From positions 186,001 to 250,000 of the forward strand of contig JALOCJ010000001.1 of assembly GCA_023227825.1 (NCBI GenBank): a DNA stretch of 64,000 bases, written 5' to 3'. Positions 35,962 through 45,893 of the stretch are shown piece by piece. The notes under the pieces are model-generated. The model ran no database searches and was not told the DNA's origin. It was given only the letters and a program-made list of their open reading frames with translations. This DNA comes from Candidatus Cloacimonas sp. (lineage in GTDB: Bacteria > Cloacimonadota > Cloacimonadia > Cloacimonadales > Cloacimonadaceae). Every line of letters starts with the position of its first letter. Positions within the stretch are counted from its first letter, which is position 1. The position numbers were made by a program, and so were the translations under genes.

Positions 35962-36573
35962 ATGAAAAAGAGATATTGCATAATCCCGGGTTTGGCAGTT
36001 ATCCTGTTATTGTTTTCCGCTTGTGAATCCGGAGGGAAGCTGCAGATTTTTAACCATTGTTCCTATCCGGCTTATATTAGAGTGGATAATATGGATCAAA
36101 AGACAATTCCTGCAGGGGAATCTGTTTCCTATAATATAGACACGGATACCCAAAATATTTTTACCGGGGAAGTGAAAAAGAAGCTAAAAATATGGATGGT
36201 TGGGGAAACATACAGTATATTTGATGAGGGGCAGAATATTTACATTGACTCTACCTGGATTGAAGTGAAAGCGGGAAAAACATACAGTATTTACCTTAAT
36301 CCCAATCGTGCCAGCGTGAAGATTGTAAACAACTCCGATCAGATAATCACCCAAGCTGAAATTTGGCAACATAGTCCTTTAACTTATTATCAGGTAGGCG
36401 TTATGTATAATATTTTACCTGGAGAAAGCAGATTTTTACGAGTGGACTATGGAACGAATTATTACTATCAGGTGGAATTATACCTGCAGGATGAATCCCA
36501 TTACACATTTGTAGATAGTGAAGAAATTTTAGGCAAAGATGAACAGTATTTAGTTACTTTTAATGGAGAATAA
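35962..36573 (+). CDS. Predicted lipoprotein, unknown function
   Basis: The protein has 203 residues with a lipoprotein signal: basic start MKKRYC, a hydrophobic core, and the lipobox LFSAC before ESGG. The mature part is beta-rich with two similar halves: LQIFNHCSYPAYIRV and VKIVNNSDQIITQAEI each open a stretch that later contains a PAGES or PGESR turn, so it may be a tandem repeat of one small beta-sandwich. No family recognised. The start ATG is the second of two adjacent ATGs and has GAGAAG five bases upstream. The following M16 protease may be co-transcribed. Confidence 0.7.
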   Translation: MKKRYCIIPGLAVILLLFSACESGGKLQIFNHCSYPAYIRVDNMDQKTIPAGESVSYNIDTDTQNIFTGEVKKKLKIWMVGETYSIFDEGQNIYIDSTWIEVKAGKTYSIYLNPNRASVKIVNNSDQIITQAEIWQHSPLTYYQVGVMYNILPGESRFLRVDYGTNYYYQVELYLQDESHYTFVDSEEILGKDEQYLVTFNGE

Positions 36574-36622
36574 AGCAAGCGGGCAAACTTGCGGGGCAAA
36601 ATAAAAGGACAAGGAGTTAATA

Positions 36623-39421
36623 ATGAAGAGGATCTACCTGGGTTTAATCCTTATCTGCTGTATTCTAAATTTAGGAGCAATCATTCCTCCGGAATACACA
36701 AGTTATCCTTTGCAACAAGACCCGGAAGTAATATCCGGCACTTTGGATAATGGCTTGAAATATTACATCAAGCAAAATGCCAAACCTGAAAAACGACTTG
36801 AACTTCGGCTTTTCATCAATGCCGGCAGTATTGTGGAAGATGATGACCAACGCGGACTGGCTCATTTTGTAGAACATATGGCTTTCAACGGCACTAAAAA
36901 CTTTCCCCGAAGCGAAATGGTAGATTATCTCACTTCTATTGGAATGGGTTATCATAATGGCTTAAACGGCGGAACCAGTTATGATTATACAATTTATGAA
37001 TTTAAACTGCCTACTGACGATGAAACTAAAATGAGAAAAGGAATTTCCATTTTATCCGATATCGCCTGGCAGGTAAGTTTTGAGCCCTCTGAAATTGAAC
37101 GCGAAAGAGGTGTTGTAATGGAAGAATGGAGATTAGGACAAAATGCACAAAAAAGAATTCAAGACCAAATAGATAAAGTGCGATTTGCCGGTTCGCGTTA
37201 TGCTGAGCGTAATCCTATCGGCACAATTGAGAATCTTAAGACCTTCAAGCCGGAGAGTTTAATCCGTTATTATCAGGATTGGTATCGTCCCGATTTGGAA
37301 ACTGTCTTCATTGTAGGCGATTGTGACCCCCAAAAAATGGAGAGCTTGGTTAAAGAATACTTCGGTGTTATCCCTAAAAGAGAAAATCCACGTCCCCGTT
37401 TAAGTTATCCTGTTCCCGATAATATTGAACCGAGAGCGGTTACGGTTTTGGATAAAGAGCAGCCCTACACGATGTTAAGAAGTACCTGGAAGGTTAAAAC
37501 AGTTCCTGTAACTGATTTGGGTTCTCTGTATAAGGAAATGAAACAGGATTTATTTTTCACGATGGTAAATGCAAGGTTGCAAGAGCTTAGTCAACAGCCC
37601 GATCCCTCTTTTTCCTATGCCTATATGTATAATGCCAACTGGTTGCAGGGCTTTAATGCTACGGATTGTATTATGATTGCCAATGAAGGTCGCAGCGAAG
37701 ATGCCTTCAGAACTTTAATAACTGAATTGGCTCGTATTCGGCAATATGGTTATCAATCCGCTGAATTAGAAAGAGCCAAACAAATAATGATCAGGCAGGC
37801 AGAAAAATGGGTTGCTGATAAACCGACAATGGATTCCGAGGATGTGATTTGGGAACTCTTGAATGCTGTAATGTCTGGAGATACAATCATCAGTGCTGAG
37901 TTCTATGAACAGATGCTGAAAGGGCTAATCAATGAAATTGCCTTAAGCGAAGTGAATGACATTGTGGATGATGTTATCACTTCAGAAAATCTTACTTTAA
38001 GTTTAGCAGGGACAGATAAACCAGGAGCTAACTATCCTTCTCAAGAAGAGTTACTGGCTATTTATCACCAGGCAATTACTCAAGAATTGGAGCCCTGGGA
38101 AGATATAACCGTTAATGAACCGCTTTTGGAAACAATTCCCCATCCTGGGAAAATTAACAAAGAAAAGGTTTTTCCCAAATCTGGAATTAAGCAGTGGAAA
38201 CTTTCCAACGGAGTAACCGTTTACAGCAAAAAAACAGATTTTAAGGCAGATGAAGTTATCCTTGTTGCTCAAAGTCCTGGTGGAAAAGCAAAACTGAAAC
38301 CGGAAGATTATAAAGCTGCAGAAATTATGTCCCAATATTTTAATGTGTCCGGTTTTGGTAATTTTGATGCTCCTGCTTTGCAAAAATCCTTGGCAGGCAA
38401 AATTGTGTATGTTTATCCGACAATTTTTACTTATTACGAGGGCTGGAGAGGTTCCTGTTCTCCGCAGGATTTGGAATTGATGTTCCAATTGCTCTATCAA
38501 TATAATTATGCACCCAGGTTCAACGAAGAGGCATTTTCCACAGCTGTTGCCTCAACCCGGGCTTGGATACAAAATCGTTTACTGGAACCTTCCAATGCCT
38601 TTTTTGATACTTTGTTTGTGTTGATGTTCAATAATCATCCCCTGAAAAGAAATTTGCATCCTGAAGAGCTGGATAGCATTACTTTAAAACAGGTAAAAGA
38701 TATTTTCCAGGAACGTTTTGGCGATTACACCGATTTCACTTTTTATGTAGTGGGCAATTTTGACGAAGAACAGTTAAAGAACTATTGTCAGACATATTTA
38801 GCCAATTTACCTGTAAAAGGACGAAAAGAAAAAATGACCGATGTCGGCATTAGAGCTTTTACGGGGAAAAAAGAAATCACCTTCAATAAAGGCACTGAAC
38901 GCAGCTTTGTATCTAATGTAACAAACAATAAGGCATCAATTTCCCCGCAAAATAATGTGCAACAAGCTGCTCTGCAGATGATTGCTTACGAAAAACTGAG
39001 GGAAAATGTCCGCGAAAATATGAGCGGAGCTTATGTTGTAGAAATTCAAAGCTATTACGACTATATGCCTGAACCCGGCATTTTCACTTTCACTTGGATG
39101 GGCTGCAATCCTGATAGAGCCAGGGAATTGAATGCCGCTACCTTTGCCACTTTGGATAGCTTGAAAAACGGACTTTTTGCAGACAAATACATAGAATCCA
39201 CCAAAACTACTCTGCATAAAAAGTATGAAGAAAACATCAAATCCAATAGATATTGGGTAAATAATATGAGTGAGAATATTTCTCACAACTTGCCGATTGA
39301 TTGTTTTCTGGATTATCCCGCCCTCTACGATAAATTGAATAAGAAAGCAATCACCAAAACCGCTAAACAGTATTATGTTTTTGATAAATCCCTGCTTACT
39401 GTATATATGTTTCCGGAATAG
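36623..39421 (+). CDS. M16-family zinc metalloprotease (pitrilysin-like), exported
   Basis: This 932-residue protease has a signal peptide (1-19), the inverted zinc motif H81-F-V-E84-H85 (GLAHFVEHMAFNGTKNFPR) and the downstream Glu in ERERGVVMEEW. Four repeated M16 domains are implied: the first active, the later ones inactive, with a region typical of PqqL/insulinase-type single-chain forms near 520-930. The role is degradation of peptides in the periplasm. SD AAGGAG precedes the ATG. A strong hairpin follows the stop. Confidence 0.93.
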   Translation: MKRIYLGLILICCILNLGAIIPPEYTSYPLQQDPEVISGTLDNGLKYYIKQNAKPEKRLELRLFINAGSIVEDDDQRGLAHFVEHMAFNGTKNFPRSEMVDYLTSIGMGYHNGLNGGTSYDYTIYEFKLPTDDETKMRKGISILSDIAWQVSFEPSEIERERGVVMEEWRLGQNAQKRIQDQIDKVRFAGSRYAERNPIGTIENLKTFKPESLIRYYQDWYRPDLETVFIVGDCDPQKMESLVKEYFGVIPKRENPRPRLSYPVPDNIEPRAVTVLDKEQPYTMLRSTWKVKTVPVTDLGSLYKEMKQDLFFTMVNARLQELSQQPDPSFSYAYMYNANWLQGFNATDCIMIANEGRSEDAFRTLITELARIRQYGYQSAELERAKQIMIRQAEKWVADKPTMDSEDVIWELLNAVMSGDTIISAEFYEQMLKGLINEIALSEVNDIVDDVITSENLTLSLAGTDKPGANYPSQEELLAIYHQAITQELEPWEDITVNEPLLETIPHPGKINKEKVFPKSGIKQWKLSNGVTVYSKKTDFKADEVILVAQSPGGKAKLKPEDYKAAEIMSQYFNVSGFGNFDAPALQKSLAGKIVYVYPTIFTYYEGWRGSCSPQDLELMFQLLYQYNYAPRFNEEAFSTAVASTRAWIQNRLLEPSNAFFDTLFVLMFNNHPLKRNLHPEELDSITLKQVKDIFQERFGDYTDFTFYVVGNFDEEQLKNYCQTYLANLPVKGRKEKMTDVGIRAFTGKKEITFNKGTERSFVSNVTNNKASISPQNNVQQAALQMIAYEKLRENVRENMSGAYVVEIQSYYDYMPEPGIFTFTWMGCNPDRARELNAATFATLDSLKNGLFADKYIESTKTTLHKKYEENIKSNRYWVNNMSENISHNLPIDCFLDYPALYDKLNKKAITKTAKQYYVFDKSLLTVYMFPE

Positions 39422-39473
39422 GAGAAGCACTCGCAGATAGCACAAATTACATAACAGAAGATAGCTGAAAATA

Positions 39474-39515
39474 AAAGAAGGGATAGCAACTTAAAGAACT
39501 TGCTATTCCTTCTTT
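39474..39515. terminator. Bidirectional intrinsic terminator
   Basis: AAAGAAGGGATAGCAA pairs with TTGCTATTCCTTCTTT across a 10-base loop, one G-T pair in a 16-bp stem. Its A-rich left edge and T-rich right edge let it serve both converging genes. Confidence 0.85.
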
Positions 39516-39539
39516 ATCCTCAAAAGTATCAAGATTTAC

Positions 39540-42104
39540 TTAGAGAACAATAATTTTCCGCAAAACGGGTTTTTCTCCTTTAACCTTTATCTTCAGGAAA
39601 TAAATGCCTGAAGAACTGCGTTTGCCTCTGTTATCTATTCCGTTCCAGAGAAATGTCTTTTCTTCCTGCAGGTTTTTTCTACATACCAATTGCCCTTTCA
39701 GGTTATAAATTTCCACTATAGCAGAGCTATTTTCTGCATTTTTAACTTCCACTTTCAGAACCGAGCCCGATATAAAACTAACCGGATTGGGATATACATC
39801 TACGCCAATAGGTTTCTGAATATGGTCTTCATTACCCACATAAAATACTGTAACAGAGTTGCTTGGTTCTGATTCATTTATTCCATCTGTAGCAGTTACA
39901 TAAAAGTAAGTAGTAATTTGAGGATTAAAGTTCGTAACAATATAATCGCTTTGGAAAAAAGGAATTTCATCTAAAAAAACATCGTTTTTATATATCCGAT
40001 AGTGAGTCCAGCTGTAATTTCCCGGTGCCGGTGCCTGCCAAAAAAGTTGAAGATGAATATCAATATCGGGATCAAAGGCAAGATAAGAAGGAATTTCACT
40101 AATCGGTTCAGGCATAAATAGAGTAACATTACCTGCAGTTAGAGGGTCATTATTACCCGGAAGATAAATTATGTTTTCCGTTGCTATGTTATAATGATCT
40201 TGGTAGTGGAAAATTTTTTCTTCCAGACCTTTCAGCCATTTATCTACAACATTTCCAGCGGAGTCCTTCCGGGTAAAAAGTAAAAAAGGAGGGGCAGAAT
40301 ATTCCGTAACGCAATTATTAACATGCACTTCGGTAGTTACAATAATATTTCCTGGATAGCTAACTTCGGTCTGCTGCCAGCTGTCTCCGGCGTTAAAATT
40401 CAAATATTTTTTATAAACGGTTCCCAAAGGCAGTTCTGTAACCACTTCCCCTGCGGGAGTTCGCCAAATGTTTCTTTTCAGGTATAGATAGTCACCTGCA
40501 GCATAAACCCAGTCCAATTTATCATAGCTGTATAAACCCCTGCCCGTTAATAAGGGATGTAGCGTTAAACTATTCTCTTGAATTGGCTCTCCTACATATT
40601 CATAACGAGCAAGAGGACTATCTGTAACTTCAATCATCCCGATATTTACTGAATTTCCAGGATTGGGTGAAAAAACAGTAGGATTGAGATAGCCGCCGGC
40701 ACAACCATAGAATTCTTTTCCTGTTCCCGTTTCGGTTAAAACAACCTGGGCATAAAAATCTGCATTTATATCCGTTTCAATAGAAAAAGTAAGTTCTGAA
40801 AGAGGAACTGTAACTTGAATATTACTTTCGGATACAGTAATCAGTTCCAGGCGTGCTGCATCAATTTGGGCTGTGCCATTATAAGTATAACTGCCAATAA
40901 TAGTTGTATTTTGTACGGGGCTTATAAAGGGCTCAAAATCCACTGTTGGCAAAGCTACATTATCATTGTGGTCATTGATGGTTTGGGCAATTTCTGCTGC
41001 TGTAGCCAAACCCCAATAATTATTTTCCGCCATAATAATAAAACCGGCATCGGGATAGGTATCACAATATATAGAATTATTGTGATTATTGGCATCAATA
41101 TTGTTGATAATAGTGTTTTCGCCTTGAGCCCAAATATGGTTCATAGTCAGATCTCCCAAAATTGGCTTACCATTATTGGTAATGTAAAAACCGGTATAAT
41201 TACCTTCAATATGGTTTCTTTCAAAATAAGGGATGGAAGTTATTCCTGAAACCATTACTCCTGCTCCGGAATTCATATCCCCTAAAATATAATTACTGTT
41301 GATTTGATTATCTGCTACATAACCTGATGCCTGCAACAGATAAATACCAGTGTAGTTATATTCAATGATGTTATTCAAAATTTGAGGATTGATAGAACCC
41401 GATGAAGCAATATCCCAGGCAGAAATTCCCTGCTTGTAATTGTGATGGATATGATTATATAAGATATTAGGATTGCATTGATTTACACCGGATTGATTGC
41501 CCATTTGAATAGCTGCCCGAAATTGAGGTCCCGTTCCATTATAGCAAATTTCGTTATATCTAATGTAAGCATTGCTGTTGGAAGTGATAAGAATAGCGTT
41601 ATGACTGCAGTTTTCAATTAAACAATACTCCACTACATTAGGCAAAGGAACTGCAGAACCTATACCAAAAAAATCTATACCCTTTTCACAAAGATTTATA
41701 TGACAATGAGAGATAGCAATAGGTGAATTTATAGTTTGCACACCATAAGTAGCATATTCCATATAGACATAATTCAAATGACTGGGATGCTGTAAATTCT
41801 CAAACCGCAAACCGGGCCAAAGAGCAGTAGGATTTGCCTGCATATTTAAGATTCGGATACTATCTGCTTCCGTTCCATAAGCATTCAAAATCCCCTGAAC
41901 AGTAATTTGATAGGAGCCCAAAAGATGAACTTCCACCCCTGCTTGAATAATTAAAGAATCGTTTGCGGGAACAGTTATTGCTCCAATTACTTCATAAGGA
42001 TTGTTTACAGGAGTCCAAATTCCGTTTTGGTTTCCACTCACCTGAATGGCAAAACATAAGGAAAGAAGGGTTGTAATACTAAACATAAGAGCTATGCGTT
42101 TCAT
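39540..42104 (-). CDS. Secreted right-handed beta-helix protein with Por-secretion-like tail
   Basis: The protein has 854 residues with a signal peptide (about 1-20, ending in AIQVSG). A parallel beta-helix follows (about 95-370), shown by the repeating N-x-I/x-Y/N turns such as IENCSHNAILITSNSNAYIRY and NIIEYNYTGIYLL, as in pectate-lyase-like or NosD folds. An Fn3-like module (about 680-770) and a C-terminal domain with VDVYPNPVSF, VEIYNLKGQL, RSSGIYFLKI and RKIIVL complete it. Surface polysaccharide binding or cleavage is a guess from the fold. ATG 42104 has AGGAGGTGAT; the GTG at 42113 overlaps that SD. Confidence 0.8.
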   Translation of the reverse strand: MKRIALMFSITTLLSLCFAIQVSGNQNGIWTPVNNPYEVIGAITVPANDSLIIQAGVEVHLLGSYQITVQGILNAYGTEADSIRILNMQANPTALWPGLRFENLQHPSHLNYVYMEYATYGVQTINSPIAISHCHINLCEKGIDFFGIGSAVPLPNVVEYCLIENCSHNAILITSNSNAYIRYNEICYNGTGPQFRAAIQMGNQSGVNQCNPNILYNHIHHNYKQGISAWDIASSGSINPQILNNIIEYNYTGIYLLQASGYVADNQINSNYILGDMNSGAGVMVSGITSIPYFERNHIEGNYTGFYITNNGKPILGDLTMNHIWAQGENTIINNIDANNHNNSIYCDTYPDAGFIIMAENNYWGLATAAEIAQTINDHNDNVALPTVDFEPFISPVQNTTIIGSYTYNGTAQIDAARLELITVSESNIQVTVPLSELTFSIETDINADFYAQVVLTETGTGKEFYGCAGGYLNPTVFSPNPGNSVNIGMIEVTDSPLARYEYVGEPIQENSLTLHPLLTGRGLYSYDKLDWVYAAGDYLYLKRNIWRTPAGEVVTELPLGTVYKKYLNFNAGDSWQQTEVSYPGNIIVTTEVHVNNCVTEYSAPPFLLFTRKDSAGNVVDKWLKGLEEKIFHYQDHYNIATENIIYLPGNNDPLTAGNVTLFMPEPISEIPSYLAFDPDIDIHLQLFWQAPAPGNYSWTHYRIYKNDVFLDEIPFFQSDYIVTNFNPQITTYFYVTATDGINESEPSNSVTVFYVGNEDHIQKPIGVDVYPNPVSFISGSVLKVEVKNAENSSAIVEIYNLKGQLVCRKNLQEEKTFLWNGIDNRGKRSSSGIYFLKIKVKGEKPVLRKIIVL

Positions 42105-42202
42105 TTTAATCACCTCCTTACAGGTTTGGGACTGCCGAATTCCCTTTTAAGAAAAACCGCACCCTAAAATAAAGAATTATTACCTTAAGTAATTAAATAA
42201 CT

Positions 42203-42237
42203 GTGGCAAAGCGGTAGTAAACACTTCGCTTTGCCAC
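42203..42237. terminator. Hairpin after the ferredoxin gene
   Basis: GTGGCAAAGCG and CGCTTTGCCAC form an 11-bp perfect stem just beyond the ferredoxin stop (minus strand). The following T-tract is weak on that strand, so termination is likely but not certain. Confidence 0.6.
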
Positions 42238-42267
42238 TTTCTTCAGCTAAAACTATTGGGAAATCAA

Positions 42268-42438
42268 TTATTGTGAAATTGCCTGAACAGGGCAGGTATC
42301 AATGCAAGCTCCGCAATCAATGCAAAGTGACCCGTCACATTCTGCTTTTTCATTTACCATTTTTAAAGCAGAAACAGGGCAAACATCAATGCAGGCAGCA
42401 CATCCGATACAGGTCTCTTTATCAATTTTGACAGCCAT
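42268..42438 (-). CDS. 2[4Fe-4S] ferredoxin
   Basis: This 56-residue protein has two CxxCxxCxxxCP clusters: C-IG-C-AA-C-IDV-CP and C-ID-C-GA-C-IDT-CP, separated by about 30 residues. This is the clostridial-type ferredoxin, a low-potential electron carrier in the cytoplasm, matching an anaerobic life. The SD AAGGAGA precedes the ATG. The gene stands alone, with the hairpin after it and a beta-helix protein gene downstream on the same strand. Confidence 0.93.
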   Translation of the reverse strand: MAVKIDKETCIGCAACIDVCPVSALKMVNEKAECDGSLCIDCGACIDTCPVQAISQ

Positions 42439-42593
42439 TTTATGTCTCCTTTCGTTTTTTTCTATGATTCTATTTAGCTGAGATTCGTCAAGTAAAATAT
42501 TATTTTAGGATGGCTTAATTTGTTTTGATAAAAGTTATATTCAGTTGTAAGGGATTTCCCTCCAGAGAATATTTATCGCTTTCTCAGAAAATG

Positions 42594-43811
42594 CTATTCA
42601 TAGCGTAAGGCATCTATTAAATTCAGGTTTGCCGCTTTGGAAGCAGGATACCAACCGAAGAAGATACCTATAGCCATAGAAAATCCAACCGCTAACAGAA
42701 TAGAAAAAGGTGTAACTACAACGCTCCATTTCATTGCATTACCTACAATTTTGGAAGCCCCAAAACCCAGAAGGATACCTATAAAACCACCTAAAATACT
42801 AATCGTAACCGCTTCTATAATGAACTGTAACAGAACATCTCTTTTTCCTGCTCCCACAGCCATCCTGATACCAATTTCTTTTATCCGCTCTGTAACTGAA
42901 ACCAGCATTATATTCATAATACCTATTCCCCCAACCAACAGAGAAATACCCGCAATGCTTGCCAAAAGAAAAGTCATTGTATCGGAGACCTTACTGGCTG
43001 TTTCAGCAATATCTGTTTGTGACCGGACTAAAAATTCTTCGCTGGTAGTTCCTCTATGTCTGCTTTGTAAAAGATCAAGAATATCCTGTTGCACTTCCAA
43101 TATTTTATCTTTGGAGACCGCAGAAACAATGATCATCATATTTCTCCACCTTCTACCCAGCAAACGAGTATAGACAGTTGTGTAAGGTGCCCAAACACTA
43201 TCATCCTGATCCGCCCCCATTACATTTTGTCCTTTAGATTCCATCACGCCTTTAACGGTGAAAGGTATATTCCGAATACGGATTATTTGTCCTACAGGGT
43301 CCAGATCACCAAAGAGATTTTCAGCTACTGTTTTACCTATCACGCAGACCTTATTTCCATTTTCCACATCGCTGTCAAAAAACAATTCTCCCTGTTCAGG
43401 ATTCATATTACGAATATAGAAATAATCGGTATCTACACCCATAATGCCGGTTCTCCAATTTTGGGATTCAAATTTCAATTGGGCAAAGCTGTTATAAACA
43501 GGTGAGACATACAAAGCACCTTCAACCTGAGAACGAATAGCAAAAACATCATCAAGTTCCAGTAAACTTCCACTCCCAGCTGCCTGACGCACATTGGTTG
43601 AACTACGCGTAAAATTTACAGTTACCATCAGCACATTGGTTCCCATTGAAGAAATCTGGTCTTCTACAATCTTTTTGGCACCTTGTCCGATAGCAAGCAT
43701 TGTTATAACTGCTGCCACGCCGATAATTATGCCCAGCATCGTTAAAAAGGTTCTGGTTTTATTACGGGCAAGTGATTTGAAAGCAATGCGAATAATTCCT
43801 GCTATACTCAT
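42594..43811 (-). CDS. macB: MacB-like ABC transporter permease
   Basis: This 405-residue permease has the MacB/FtsX layout. It has an N-terminal transmembrane helix (RTFLTMLGIIIGVAAVITML), a large periplasmic MacB_PCD domain (about 45-245) and three C-terminal helices, with the family's GIGIMNIMLVSVTERIKEIG cytoplasmic elbow near 290-310. Here the ATPase is a separate gene overlapping it by four bases. With MacA and TolC genes upstream it should form a tripartite exporter for lipopeptides, toxins or macrolide-like compounds. Confidence 0.92.
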   Translation of the reverse strand: MSIAGIIRIAFKSLARNKTRTFLTMLGIIIGVAAVITMLAIGQGAKKIVEDQISSMGTNVLMVTVNFTRSSTNVRQAAGSGSLLELDDVFAIRSQVEGALYVSPVYNSFAQLKFESQNWRTGIMGVDTDYFYIRNMNPEQGELFFDSDVENGNKVCVIGKTVAENLFGDLDPVGQIIRIRNIPFTVKGVMESKGQNVMGADQDDSVWAPYTTVYTRLLGRRWRNMMIIVSAVSKDKILEVQQDILDLLQSRHRGTTSEEFLVRSQTDIAETASKVSDTMTFLLASIAGISLLVGGIGIMNIMLVSVTERIKEIGIRMAVGAGKRDVLLQFIIEAVTISILGGFIGILLGFGASKIVGNAMKWSVVVTPFSILLAVGFSMAIGIFFGWYPASKAANLNLIDALRYE

Positions 43812-44560
43812 TCTTCATCTCCGGGAAGTTTAGGCAGATTGGCTAAATCATAAGCAGCATTATGATAATTATGATTTTCCACATCAGCTATTATGCGTCC
43901 ATCACGAAAAGTTATCAGACGCTGAGCATACTTTGCAATATCGTGTTCATGGGTAACCAGCAGAATGGTTTTTCCGCTTTTATGCAACTCCTGAAAAATA
44001 GTCATCACTTCCAAGCTGGTTCTGGTATCCAAATTTCCGGTTGGCTCATCGGCAAGAAGAAAAACAGGATCATTCACAATAGCACGGGCAATGGCAACTC
44101 TTTGTTGTTGTCCACCGGAAAGTTGATTGGGATAGTGTTTTGCTCTATCTGCTATATTAACCGTAACAAGAGCTTCCATTGCCTTTTGATTTCTCTGGTG
44201 ATGGGACATTTTATTTCTATACAGCAAGGGGAGTTCTACATTTTCCAAAGCCGTTGTGCGCGGTAACAAATAAAAGTTTTGAAAGACATAACCAATCATC
44301 TGATTACGAATTTTGGTAAGCTCTGCGGGAGTTATTTCGTGAATTCCTATATCATTAATGTAATATTCACCGCTTGTTGGCAAATCAAGGCAGCCGAGAA
44401 GATTCATCAAAGTTGTTTTTCCACTGCCGCTGGCACCCATAATAGCTGCGAATTCACCTTCTTTAATTTGGAGGGAAACACCTCTGAGAGCGTGCACCTG
44501 AACTTCTCCCATTTGATATATTTTGGTTAAATTCTCTGTTCTAATCAGCAGATTTGGCAT
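43808..44560 (-). CDS. MacB/LolD-type ABC ATP-binding protein
   Basis: This 250-residue ATPase contains Walker [10 protein letters not shown], the [15 protein letters not shown] loop typical of the MacB/LolD group, signature [14 protein letters not shown], Walker [13 protein letters not shown] and H-loop VTHEHD. It powers the mechanotransmission cycle of the permease, whose start overlaps its stop by four bases. It begins one base after the MacA-like gene ends. Confidence 0.94.
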   Translation of the reverse strand: MPNLLIRTENLTKIYQMGEVQVHALRGVSLQIKEGEFAAIMGASGSGKTTLMNLLGCLDLPTSGEYYINDIGIHEITPAELTKIRNQMIGYVFQNFYLLPRTTALENVELPLLYRNKMSHHQRNQKAMEALVTVNIADRAKHYPNQLSGGQQQRVAIARAIVNDPVFLLADEPTGNLDTRTSLEVMTIFQELHKSGKTILLVTHEHDIAKYAQRLITFRDGRIIADVENHNYHNAAYDLANLPKLPGDEE

Positions 44561-44561
44561 T

Positions 44562-45857
44562 TTAGAAGCGCCTCATTCCAGGACCACCCTGATTTCCATT
44601 ATTGGTTTCGGAGCTACTTTTAGAATTTACACTGGTGATAATTGTTTCATTGCCGGAAAGACCTTCTATAACTTCAATATATCCACTTTCGGAAATGCCG
44701 GTTCTAATTCCTTTAGGTTTGGGTTGATTATTTTCCAGTACCCATACAAGAGCTGCTTTACCTGAAGAACTTACTTTAGTTGAACTGAATTCCTGTTTTG
44801 TTTTAGCGGATTTCTTGGGGCTGAAATTAGCGGTATCAGTTTTTGCAGGTATAGATTTTGTTTTAGCCAGTGAAGCATAAGCTTCTTTTTGGGCATTTTG
44901 TAAAAGGTCGTCACTCCATTTATAACCAAGTTGTTCCCATATTTCTTTACTGGGCTTGAAACGGATAGCCGTTTCAGATATGCGCAGCACATTTTCCCGG
45001 GATTGAATGATGATAGTTACATTAGTAGTCATACCAGGAAGGAGTTTTTGTTCCGGATTGGCAGCATCAATAATCACACTATAGGAGACCACATTGGATT
45101 CCGTTGTAGGATTCAGGCGAATTTGTTTCACATTACCGAAAAAATTTTCGCTGGGATAAGCATCAACACTAAATTCTACAGGTAAGCCAACTTTTATTTT
45201 TCCGATATCGGCTTCATCCACATTTGCAGAAATCTGCATTTGATCAAGGTTATTAGCTATTTTGAATAAAGTGGGAGAACTCATACTGGCAGCAACTGTT
45301 TGTCCCTCATCAACATCGCGGGAAACCACAATTCCATTTATAGGACTGGTGATATAGGCATTTGCAAGATTCTTTTGAGCACGCTGTAAGGTGAGCTGAG
45401 CATTATTAAAATTTTGTTGAGCTGTCTGATAAGCAAAGAGTGCCTTTTTAGCATCATATTCGGGAGTCATCTTTTTTTCCAGCAATTCTGCCTGCAGATC
45501 ATAATCCAGTTTTGCCTGTTCTAAAGCGGTTTTTGCCTTTGCTAAATCAGCTTTTGCGGCTTCCAGATTGGTGGAAAGGATTTCTGTATCCAGTTTTGCC
45601 AGTAATTCTCCTTTTTTCACAGGATCATTGAAGTCCTTATATAGTTTATCTATTTTCCCGCTAACTTCGGTGCCAACGCTAACTAAAACATAGGGATTTA
45701 GGGAACCTGTAGCGGTAACAACTTCTCTGATATTGCCAAAAGAGGGAGTTGTGGTTCTGAATTCGGGTTTGTTTCTGGCTTTGCGTAAAGTGCTTATAAC
45801 GATTATAGCAATAAGAATAAGCGCAATTATGATGATATACTTAAGGTATTTTTTCAT
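44562..45857 (-). CDS. macA: MacA-like periplasmic adaptor (HlyD/RND membrane-fusion protein)
   Basis: This 431-residue adaptor has an N-terminal membrane anchor (about 5-23), a lipoyl-like half (VSGKIDKLYKDFNDPVKKGE), a coiled-coil hairpin (about 95-165, Ala/Gln/Leu-rich), the returning lipoyl half ITSPINGIVVSRDVDEGQTV, and beta-barrel and membrane-proximal domains. Residues ~340-385 form a Ser/Thr/Lys-rich insert and the end is Gly/Asn-rich. It links the inner-membrane ABC pump to TolC. Confidence 0.92.
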   Translation of the reverse strand: MKKYLKYIIIIALILIAIIVISTLRKARNKPEFRTTTPSFGNIREVVTATGSLNPYVLVSVGTEVSGKIDKLYKDFNDPVKKGELLAKLDTEILSTNLEAAKADLAKAKTALEQAKLDYDLQAELLEKKMTPEYDAKKALFAYQTAQQNFNNAQLTLQRAQKNLANAYITSPINGIVVSRDVDEGQTVAASMSSPTLFKIANNLDQMQISANVDEADIGKIKVGLPVEFSVDAYPSENFFGNVKQIRLNPTTESNVVSYSVIIDAANPEQKLLPGMTTNVTIIIQSRENVLRISETAIRFKPSKEIWEQLGYKWSDDLLQNAQKEAYASLAKTKSIPAKTDTANFSPKKSAKTKQEFSSTKVSSSGKAALVWVLENNQPKPKGIRTGISESGYIEVIEGLSGNETIITSVNSKSSSETNNGNQGGPGMRRF

Positions 45858-45893
45858 TGGTATTCCTTATCAATTATATATATAGAATTTACC

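Noticed and set aside
42231..42431. Plus-strand open frame
   Set aside because: It lies antisense to the clear 56-residue ferredoxin on the minus strand.
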